From Actinomycetota bacterium (lineage in GTDB: Bacteria; Actinomycetota; Actinomycetes; Mycobacteriales; JACQDL01), in assembly GCA_016201065.1 (NCBI GenBank), contig JACQDL010000005.1, positions 1-64,000 of the forward strand: a stretch of 64,000 nucleotides of DNA. Reading direction: 5' to 3'. Position numbers and translations under genes: made by a program. Positions 57,716-64,000 of this stretch are shown here, piece after piece; position 1 is the stretch's first letter, and the number at the start of each line of letters is the position of its first letter. Under the pieces are notes generated by a model, which made no database searches, was not told the origin of the DNA, and worked only from the letters and a program-made list of their open reading frames with translations.

Positions 57716-57788
<73 letters not shown>

Positions 57789-57866
57789 CCGCGCTGCGGG
57801 CTGCCGCAACGACAGGTTGGTGCCCGCGTCACGGCGCATCGTGACGCAGACGGAGGAGAGGATCGC

Positions 57867-58127
57867 GTGACGCAGACCCGCGGGGACGCGACCACCGCAC
57901 CCAAGGCGACCACCAAGGCCGCCGTCGGCACCCGCCGGGGACCGTTCGCCCGGCTCGGTCGGTTCTTCCGCGAGGTCGTCGCCGAGCTGAGCAAGGTGAT
58001 CTGGCCCTCCCGCAAGGAGCTGGTCACCTACACCGTGGTCGTGGTCGTGTTCGTCACGATCATGGTCACCCTGGTGTCCGGTCTCGACCTCCTGTTCGCC
58101 AAGGGTGTGCTGCTGGTCTTCGGCTAG
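57867..58127 (+). CDS. secE: preprotein translocase subunit SecE
   Basis: This 86-residue subunit has the amphipathic segment RFFREVVAELSKVIWPSRKELVTYT and one C-terminal transmembrane helix (VVVVVFVTIMVTLVSGLDLLF). GGAGGAG precedes the GTG. SecE clamps SecY in the Sec translocon. It is followed by nusG. Confidence 0.95.
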   Translation: MTQTRGDATTAPKATTKAAVGTRRGPFARLGRFFREVVAELSKVIWPSRKELVTYTVVVVVFVTIMVTLVSGLDLLFAKGVLLVFG

Positions 58128-58181
58128 CCACACCCGACCACACCGCACGACCGACGTACCCCGAGGAAAGAGAGCCAGCGC

Positions 58182-58919
58182 GTGCCCGAGTTCGACCAGA
58201 CCAGCAACTCCGTCGAGGAGGAGCGGCCGGCACTGCCCGGCGAGCCGGCCGGCGCCGACGGTGCCGCCGTGGTCGACGGCAGCGGGGCCACCGACAGCGG
58301 GGCCACCGACAGCGGGGCCACCGTGCCTGCCATCGATGCCGAGATCGACCCGATGGTCGAGCTGCGCGCGCTGCTCCGGCAGCAGCCCGGCGACTGGTAT
58401 GTGGTGCACTCCTACGCGGGGTACGAGAACAAGGTCAAGACCAACCTGGAGACCCGGATCACGTCCCTCGACATGGAGGACTACATCTACCAGGTCGAGG
58501 TGCCCACCGAAGAGGTCACCGAGGTCAAGAACGGCAAACGACAAACCGTCCAGCGCAAGGTCTACCCGGGCTACATCCTGGTCCGGATGGACCTCAACGA
58601 CGAGTCGTGGGGCGCGGTCCGCAACACCCCTGGCGTCACCGGGTTCGTGGGCGCGACATCCCGACCGTCACCGCTGTCACTGGACGAGGTCGTGAAGATC
58701 CTCGCTCCAGCGGTGGCGAAGAAGACCGAAAAGCCGCAGGTCCGGGTCGTCGACTTCGAGGTTGGCGAGTCGGTCACCGTGATGGACGGGCCGTTCGCGA
58801 CCCTGCCGGCCACGATCAACGAGATCAACCCCGAACAGCAGAAGCTCAAGGTGCTGGTCTCGATCTTCGGTCGGGAGACGCCGGTGGAGCTGTCCTTCAG
58901 CCAGGTGTCCAAGATCTAG
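58182..58919 (+). CDS. nusG: transcription termination/antitermination factor NusG
   Basis: This 245-residue protein has an acidic N-terminal extension, an NGN domain ([51 protein letters not shown]) and a KOW domain ([22 protein letters not shown]). The extension includes a threefold 15-nt repeat coding for GATDS (58281-58323). NusG links RNA polymerase with Rho and ribosomes. Confidence 0.95.
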   Translation: MPEFDQTSNSVEEERPALPGEPAGADGAAVVDGSGATDSGATDSGATVPAIDAEIDPMVELRALLRQQPGDWYVVHSYAGYENKVKTNLETRITSLDMEDYIYQVEVPTEEVTEVKNGKRQTVQRKVYPGYILVRMDLNDESWGAVRNTPGVTGFVGATSRPSPLSLDEVVKILAPAVAKKTEKPQVRVVDFEVGESVTVMDGPFATLPATINEINPEQQKLKVLVSIFGRETPVELSFSQVSKI

Positions 58920-58977
58920 GCAGGCCGCTACCCACTCCGGCGTGCCGCACGCCGCACCCGAACGAGGAAGAACCAGG

Positions 58978-59415
58978 ATGCCTCCGAAGAAGAAGCGAAA
59001 GATCACCGCGCTGATCAAGCTCCAGATCCGGGCCGGGCAGGCGACGCCGGCTCCGCCGGTCGGTCCCGCGCTGGGCCAGCACGGCGTCAACATCATGGAG
59101 TTCTGCAAGCAGTACAACGCCGCGACCGAAGCCCAGCGTGGCGACGTGATCCCGGTCGAGATCACCGTGTACGACGACCGGTCGTTCACCTTCGTCACCA
59201 AGACCCCACCGGCCGCCCGGCTGCTGCTCAAGGCCGCTGGCGTGGAGAAGGGCAGCGGGGAGCCGCACAAGACCAAGGTCGCCACGGTGAGCCGCGACCA
59301 GGTCCGGCAGATCGCCCAGCAGAAGCTGGACGACCTCAACGCCCACGACGTCGACCAGGCCGAGAAGATCATCGCTGGTACGGCCCGGTCGATGGGGATC
59401 ACCGTCAGGGACTGA
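58978..59415 (+). CDS. rplK: ribosomal protein uL11
   Basis: This 145-residue protein starts [17 protein letters not shown] and has [29 protein letters not shown] and the C-terminal [13 protein letters not shown]. It binds 23S rRNA at the GTPase centre. GAAGAACCAGG precedes the ATG. Confidence 0.96.
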   Translation: MPPKKKRKITALIKLQIRAGQATPAPPVGPALGQHGVNIMEFCKQYNAATEAQRGDVIPVEITVYDDRSFTFVTKTPPAARLLLKAAGVEKGSGEPHKTKVATVSRDQVRQIAQQKLDDLNAHDVDQAEKIIAGTARSMGITVRD

Positions 59416-59478
59416 CCGCCGCACCGGCAGGACGTGGGAGGGCCAGCGCTGGCCCGCCAAGACCACAGGAGGAACGGA

Positions 59479-60201
59479 ATGAAGCGCAGCAAGGCGTACC
59501 GCAAGGCGTCGGAGCTGGTGGACCACGACGCGGTCTACCTGCCGATGGAGGCCGCCCGGCTGGTCAAGGAGACCTCACCGACGAAGTTCGACGGCACCGT
59601 CGAGGTCGCGCTCCGGCTCGGCGTCGACCCCCGCAAGGCCGACCAGATGGTCCGCGGCACGGTGAACCTGCCGCACGGCACCGGCAAGACCGCCCGCGTG
59701 ATCGTGTTCGCGACCGGCGAGAAGGCCGCTGAGGCGGATGCCGCCGGGGCCGACGCGGTCGGCTCGGAGGACCTCGTCGCCCGCATCCAGGGTGGCTGGC
59801 TGGACTTCGACGCCGCGATCGCCACGCCCGACCAGATGGCGAAGGTGGGCCGGATCGCCCGGGTGCTCGGGCCGCGTGGCCTGATGCCGAACCCGAAGAC
59901 CGGCACGGTCACCATGGACGTGGCCAAGGCGGTCGCCGACATCAAGGGCGGCAAGATCAGCTTCCGGGTCGACAAGCAGGCGAACCTGCACGTGGTCATC
60001 GGCCGGGCCAGCTTCGCCGCGACCCAGCTCGTCGAGAACTACGCCGCGGCGCTCGACGAGGTGCTGCGGGCGAAGCCCTCGACGGCCAAGGGCAGGTACC
60101 TGCGGAAGGTGACCTTCAGCTCGACCATGGGCCCAGGCATCCAGGTCGACCCGAACCGCACCCGCAACCTGCTCGCGGAGGACGCGCCTACCGGCGGCTG
60201 A
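59479..60201 (+). CDS. rplA: ribosomal protein uL1
   Basis: This 240-residue protein has [51 protein letters not shown] and GKISFRVDK, as in bacterial L1. GGAGGAACGG precedes the ATG at 59479. L1 also represses its own operon by binding mRNA in other bacteria; the rplK-rplA spacer is 63 nt. Confidence 0.96.
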   Translation: MKRSKAYRKASELVDHDAVYLPMEAARLVKETSPTKFDGTVEVALRLGVDPRKADQMVRGTVNLPHGTGKTARVIVFATGEKAAEADAAGADAVGSEDLVARIQGGWLDFDAAIATPDQMAKVGRIARVLGPRGLMPNPKTGTVTMDVAKAVADIKGGKISFRVDKQANLHVVIGRASFAATQLVENYAAALDEVLRAKPSTAKGRYLRKVTFSSTMGPGIQVDPNRTRNLLAEDAPTGG

Positions 60202-60203
60202 GG

Positions 60204-61355
60204 TCAGCCCCAGACCGGCTGTGGCTGGTCCCGCCGGGTCGGGTCGGGGCCGTCGTACTCGCGGATCGTCCGGTACCGGGTGTCCCGCTCGACGGGGCGG
60301 AAGCCGGCGTCGCGGATCAGCTCAAGCAGGTCGGCGCGGTGCATGGTGGTCGGCGTACCGTACTGGTCGGCGTCGTGGGTGATCTTGTATTCGACGACCG
60401 AGCCGTCCAGGTCGTCGACGCCGAAGTTCAGGGAGAGCTGGGCCGTCGACAACCCGTGCATGACCCAGAAGCACTTGAGGTGATCGACGTTGTCCAACAG
60501 CAGCCGGGACACCGCGAAGGTCTTCAGCGCTTCGGCGGGTGTGGCCATCTCGGTGCGGTCCTGCAGCCGGTTGCGCGGGTCACGGACCGCGTCATGCTGG
60601 TAGCGCAGCGGGATGAAGACGATGAACCCGCCGGTCTCGTCCTGGAGGTCGCGCAGCCGGAGCACATGGTCGACCCGATGCCGTGGCTCCTCGATATGCC
60701 CATAGAGCATGGTCGCCGGCGTACGCAGGCCCTTGCCGTGGGCGAGCCGGTGAATCCGTGACCAGTCCTCCCAGTGGGTCTCGTGGTCCACGATCTGCTT
60801 CCGGATCTCCCAGTCGAAGATCTCCGCGCCGCCTCCGGTGAGGGACTCCAGGCCGGCGTCGATCAGCTCGTCCAGGATCGCCTCCGCGGACAGCCCGGAG
60901 ATCCGCTCGAACCAGTGGATCTCCGTGGCGGTAAAGGCCTTGAGCGCCACACCCGGCAGCGCCGCCTTCAGCTCCCGCAACACCCGCGGGTAGTACCGCC
61001 ACGGCAGCGTCGGATGCAGGCCGTTCACGATGTGCAGCTCGGTGATCTCCTCCGGCTCCATCTGCCGGGCCAGCCGGACGGCTTCCTCGGCCCGCATGGT
61101 GTAGGCGTCGGCCTCGCCGGGCTTGCGCTGGAAGGAACAGTAGGCACAGGAGGCGCTGCACACATTGGTGAGGTTCAGGTGCCGGTTGACGTTGAAGACG
61201 ACCCGGTCACCGTTCTTCGCCGTACGCACCGAGTGCGCCAACCCGCCGAGCCAGGAAAGGTCGGTGCAGCCGTACAGCTCCACCCCGTCGTCGAAACTCA
61301 ACCGCTCGCCCGCGGCGACCTTGGCCTCGATCTCCTGCCTGCGACGTGCATCCAT
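60204..61355 (-). CDS. mqnE: aminofutalosine synthase MqnE
   Basis: This 383-residue radical SAM enzyme has CxxxCxxC with Cys66, Cys70 and Cys73 (CSASCAYCSF) and the MqnE pattern LTGGGAEIFDWEIRKQI and TATMLYGHIEEPRHRVDH. It joins SAM and 3-[(1-carboxyvinyl)oxy]benzoate in the futalosine route to menaquinone. It is convergent with rplA, 2 nt apart. Its presence indicates the futalosine pathway in this organism. Confidence 0.93.
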   Translation of the reverse strand: MDARRRQEIEAKVAAGERLSFDDGVELYGCTDLSWLGGLAHSVRTAKNGDRVVFNVNRHLNLTNVCSASCAYCSFQRKPGEADAYTMRAEEAVRLARQMEPEEITELHIVNGLHPTLPWRYYPRVLRELKAALPGVALKAFTATEIHWFERISGLSAEAILDELIDAGLESLTGGGAEIFDWEIRKQIVDHETHWEDWSRIHRLAHGKGLRTPATMLYGHIEEPRHRVDHVLRLRDLQDETGGFIVFIPLRYQHDAVRDPRNRLQDRTEMATPAEALKTFAVSRLLLDNVDHLKCFWVMHGLSTAQLSLNFGVDDLDGSVVEYKITHDADQYGTPTTMHRADLLELIRDAGFRPVERDTRYRTIREYDGPDPTRRDQPQPVWG

Positions 61356-61440
61356 GCCAGCGAGCTTACGGCCACCGTCGACCGAACCTCGCGCCCATCG
61401 GGCAGACTATGCGTGGGTTTCCGAGACGGTCGAGGGGCGA

Positions 61441-62037
61441 ATGGACGACAGCATGTCGACCACCAGGGCACTGCTCACACGCGCCAGTGGCGGACAGCAA
61501 GAGGCGTGGAACGAGCTCGTTCGGCGGCACACCAACCTGCTGTGGTCGATCGCGCGGTCCTTCCGGCTCGACCAGGCCGACGCGGCCGACGCCGTCCAGA
61601 CGACGTGGTTGCGCCTGGTCGAGCACCTGGATCGGGTGCAGGACCCCGACCGGCTGGTGGGCTGGCTGGCCACCACGGTGCGCCGCGAATGCCTACGGAT
61701 CAAGCGGATCCGCGACCGGGAACGCCCGCAGTCGTACGACGACCCCCCGTTCGAGATCCCCGACCCGGCCGAACCGCTCGACGCCAAGCTGCTCCGGGAC
61801 GAGAGCTACGCGACGCTCTGGCATGCCTTCGCCGGGATGCCGGAGCACTGCCAACGCCTGCTCCGCGTGCTGATGAGCAGTCCGCCACCGAGCTATGACA
61901 CGGTATCGGCCGCGCTCCAGATGCCGGTCGGCAGCATCGGACCGACCAGGAAACGGTGCCTGGCACGGCTCCGGTCACTGTTCGGTCGACACGACTGCCT
62001 GCCCAGCCAGGCGCCGACCGCGGAGAGAGAGTCATGA
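61441..62037 (+). CDS. ECF-like sigma factor
   Basis: This 198-residue protein has a region 2 pattern AWNELVRRHTNLLWSIARSFRLDQADAADAVQTTWLRLVEHLDRV and a region 4 (HCQRLLRVLMSSPPPSYDTVSAALQMPVGSIGPTRKRCLARLRSLF). It should recruit RNA polymerase to a specific promoter set. GTCGAGGGGCGA precedes the ATG. The stop overlaps the next ATG by 4 nt, so both proteins are made together. Confidence 0.9.
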   Translation: MDDSMSTTRALLTRASGGQQEAWNELVRRHTNLLWSIARSFRLDQADAADAVQTTWLRLVEHLDRVQDPDRLVGWLATTVRRECLRIKRIRDRERPQSYDDPPFEIPDPAEPLDAKLLRDESYATLWHAFAGMPEHCQRLLRVLMSSPPPSYDTVSAALQMPVGSIGPTRKRCLARLRSLFGRHDCLPSQAPTAERES

Positions 62038-62495
62038 ACGACATCGACGACGAGGTCACCCTCGCGCAGCTGCGTGCCCTGGCCGAGGAGTTCGACCCGG
62101 TGCCGGAGCTGGTGCTGGAGACCGCGATGGCGGCGTTCACCCTGCGCAAGCTGGACGCGGAGCTGGTTGAGCTGATCGGCGACTCCTACGACCAGCCAGC
62201 CGAGTCGGTTGTCGTCCGCTCGACCGGCACCCTCGACGTCCGGATGCTGTCCTTCCGGGTCGGGCTGCTCAGCCTGGAGCTCCAGGTGACCGCGCGGGGT
62301 GCCCGGCGCAAGCTCGTCGCCCAGGTCGAGGGGGTCCGGCTCGTCAACGCGCGGATCGAGACCGGCGGATCCACCCGCGACCTCGCCTACGACGACGGGG
62401 TGTTGGTCGCCGAGGACGTGCCAGCTGGACCGATCCGGTTCCGGTTGACGACCGACACGGGTGGATCGTTCCTGACCAGCTGGGTCCTGATCTAA
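62034..62495 (+). CDS. 153-aa protein coupled to a sigma factor, unknown
   Basis: This protein has an acidic helical N-terminus (DIDDEVTLAQLRALAEEFDPVPELVLETAMAAFTLR, then LDAELVELIGDSYDQ) and a beta-rich C-terminus (about 70-153) like a small Ig/carboxypeptidase-regulatory fold. There is no membrane segment or zinc anti-sigma motif. Coupling to the ECF-like sigma gene suggests a regulator or effector of it. Such pairs often precede CHAT or TPR genes in actinomycetes, from general knowledge; I cannot test it here. Confidence 0.65.
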   Translation: MNDIDDEVTLAQLRALAEEFDPVPELVLETAMAAFTLRKLDAELVELIGDSYDQPAESVVVRSTGTLDVRMLSFRVGLLSLELQVTARGARRKLVAQVEGVRLVNARIETGGSTRDLAYDDGVLVAEDVPAGPIRFRLTTDTGGSFLTSWVLI

Positions 62496-62576
62496 CGCCG
62501 GCAGGCGACCGTGTGGGTGGGCCGGCGGCCCGCCCACACGGTCGCGACAGCGCGCTCCCCGTCAGCACGCTCCCCG

Positions 62577-62735
62577 TCAGCTCGGTGGGGCCTCGCCGGC
62601 CGTGGGGTCCGCCGGCTCGGTGGCCGGCGTCTCACTGTCGTCCTCGGGTTGGACCAGCTGCTCGGGCGTCGCTCCGGACAACGTTGTCGCTGCCACGGTG
62701 GGTGGCTCGTCGTTCGGATGGTAGCGCGGTGGCAT
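62577..62735 (-). CDS. 52-aa acidic peptide, unknown
   Basis: The minus-strand ATG at 62735 opens 52 codons (MPPRYHPNDEPPTVAATT, then TPEQLVQPEDDSETPATEPA) rich in Pro, Glu, Asp and Thr. AAGGGAACG precedes the start. The composition suggests a disordered protein. It lies between the sigma-linked gene and the LuxR-type regulator. No family is recognised. Confidence 0.45.
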   Translation of the reverse strand: MPPRYHPNDEPPTVAATTLSGATPEQLVQPEDDSETPATEPADPTAGEAPPS

Positions 62736-62860
62736 GATCGTTCCCTTCCGTCGGGTGGACAGGCCGGCCTGGACTCTGTCGGACATCGATCTACCACACC
62801 GGGATCTGCCGGCCCGCCGTTTCGGCGCATTGCCGCCCGGCCGCGTGATGTCGAATGGGC

Positions 62861-63514
62861 TCAGATCAACCCTTGCCGGACCGCGAAGGCAACGGCGTGC
62901 GTCCGGTTCCGCAGCTGGAACCGGGTCACCAGGTCATGGATGGCGTTCTTGATCGTCCGCTCGGAGTAGGCGAGCTGCCGAGCGATCTCCCGGGTGCTGC
63001 ACCCGTCGGCGAGCAGCCGGAGCACGGTCAGCTCGCGCTGGGTCAGACCGCCGAACGTCAGACCGGCGGTGGGCACCGACCGCGGCACACGGCCGCCGAC
63101 CTGATGCAGCAGCCGGCCCAGCAGATCCGGCGGCAGGTGTCCGTCGCCGGTCGCCGCGGCCCGGATGGCGGTGAGGAGCCGCTCCGGGGTCGCCTCGCCC
63201 CGGCGTACGATCGCCGCGACACCCGCCTCCACCGCGGCCAACACCGCGCCCCCGTCGACGGCGGTGGCGACGAGCACCACGCGGGTGGCCCCGCCGGCGG
63301 CGATCGTCCGGATCTGCTGGGCGACATCGGCGTCGACGGGATCTGCGACGACCACGACAACGTCGGCCGCGGAGGACCCGGAGGGAAGGACTTCGAGATC
63401 GTGGTAGCACCGGAGCTGGCTGGCGACTCCCGCTTCGGATACCGGGTCGCCGCCGCGCACCACGACACGGACCGGGCTGGCTGTCACCGGGCTGGCTGTC
63501 ACCGGGCTGGTCAT
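62861..63514 (-). CDS. NarL/LuxR-type response regulator with degenerate receiver
   Basis: This 217-residue protein has an N-terminal receiver-like domain (about 10-130) in which acidic phospho-acceptor residues are poorly kept (DVVVVVADPVDAD), and a C-terminal LuxR HTH (LTQRELTVLRLLADGCSTREIARQLAYSERTIKNAIHDLVTRF). The N-terminus carries a SPVTASPVTASPV repeat. I chose the ATG at 63514. It is divergent from the TPR gene at 63610, so it may regulate it. A ligand or partner input is more likely than phosphorylation. Confidence 0.82.
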   Translation of the reverse strand: MTSPVTASPVTASPVRVVVRGGDPVSEAGVASQLRCYHDLEVLPSGSSAADVVVVVADPVDADVAQQIRTIAAGGATRVVLVATAVDGGAVLAAVEAGVAAIVRRGEATPERLLTAIRAAATGDGHLPPDLLGRLLHQVGGRVPRSVPTAGLTFGGLTQRELTVLRLLADGCSTREIARQLAYSERTIKNAIHDLVTRFQLRNRTHAVAFAVRQGLI

Positions 63515-63609
63515 CTGCTGAGTCCCCTCGTCCACTACCTCGCTGGGGTAGAGAGCGGACCGCGGCGGCCACTGATACACCCGCGGACCGGCGAGTCCGG
63601 ATCCACCCG

Positions 63610-64000
63610 GTGACGGCGACCGAGCTGGCCGACGAGGCGCACCGGATGATCGGCGTGGCCCCCCGACGGGCCCTGCGCCTGGCCGACGACGCGATCCGGG
63701 CCGCGGGCGCCGCGAACGACCTGCCGACCCGGGCGCAGGCACTGCGGGCCCGCGGCCGCGCCCACCGCGAGCTGGGCGACCTGGACCGGGCGCTCAGCGA
63801 GCTCCGCCAGTCGGTGCGGGTAGCGGAGTCCGCCCGGTCCACCGCGGTCGCCTCGCAGGCCCGGATGAGCCTCGCCTACGTGCTGCTCGAACGGGGCCAC
63901 ACCACCCGAGCGCTGCGGTCGGCCGAGCAGGCGGTCCACGGGCTGCGGGGGACGGCGGCGGCCCACGCCCTGATGCAGCAGGGCCTGCTCTACCAGCGCT
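63610..64000 (+). CDS. TPR-repeat protein, 5' part only
   Basis: The GTG at 63610 opens a frame that runs off the window end after 130 codons. It encodes TPR-like helical pairs (RALRLADDAIRAAGAANDL, LGDLDRALSELRQSVRVAES, RGHTTRALRSAEQAVHGLRG). The sequence up to the edge suggests a large protein, of the type that in actinomycetes may end in a CHAT peptidase domain, but that part is outside the window. It is divergent from the LuxR-type gene. Confidence 0.6.
   Translation, partial: MTATELADEAHRMIGVAPRRALRLADDAIRAAGAANDLPTRAQALRARGRAHRELGDLDRALSELRQSVRVAESARSTAVASQARMSLAYVLLERGHTTRALRSAEQAVHGLRGTAAAHALMQQGLLYQR

Overview
The window is GC-rich, uses GTG starts freely and has many 4-nt ATGA/GTGA gene overlaps, so it comes from a high-GC actinomycete. 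The right-hand housekeeping block is tRNA-Thr, tRNA-Met, rpmG, a HadA/HadB-like pair, an aspartate aminotransferase, tRNA-Trp, secE, nusG, rplK, rplA and a futalosine-pathway mqnE. Together with paralogue-rich accessory DNA this best fits Micromonosporaceae. That placement is inference from gene order and family knowledge; no database was consulted.

Left part (1-11 kb): a small membrane protein, a frameshifted IS66-type element (808-2487), then a copper island. The island holds a CsoR repressor, an ABC-2 exporter, small membrane proteins, an ICMT-like membrane methyltransferase and a P1B copper ATPase with an N-terminal cupredoxin domain instead of an HMA domain. Both divergent promoters of the island carry a perfect plus a degenerate CsoR-type box at the same 51-bp spacing. 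A VapBC toxin-antitoxin pair follows.

Middle part (11-38 kb): a LeuRS of the shorter bacterial type, an AraC regulator divergent from a shortened NmrA-like gene and an SDR, then a GABA/polyamine catabolic region with two aldehyde dehydrogenases, three class-III aminotransferases, an APC permease, a saccharopine-dehydrogenase-like protein and an AsnC regulator. This region is split by about 10.6 kb containing the most unusual locus: a tightly coupled seven-gene operon (radical SAM enzyme, archaeal-type methionine adenosyltransferase, methyltransferase, PhyH-type oxygenase, SDR without its catalytic Tyr, FkbM methyltransferase, ATP-grasp protein). It is divergent from a TPR-type regulator and a D-amino-acid oxidase and convergent with a glutamyl-tRNA synthetase gene. 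I read it as a small biosynthetic gene cluster whose product I cannot name.

Right part (38-64 kb): a Sel1-repeat protein, RarD-like transporter, 2-oxoacid:ferredoxin oxidoreductase (korAB), a membrane-anchored metallopeptidase, an orphan partial Complex I set (nuoA, B, C, H only), rtcB, a secreted HNH-type lipoprotein and a PaaI-type thioesterase. Next are a Ca-loop repeat protein and a 25-codon peptide gene with a repeated GALWG motif just upstream of a membrane GGDEF-EAL protein. After the housekeeping block the window ends in an ECF-like sigma factor, an unknown 153-aa protein, a degenerate response regulator and the start of a TPR protein.
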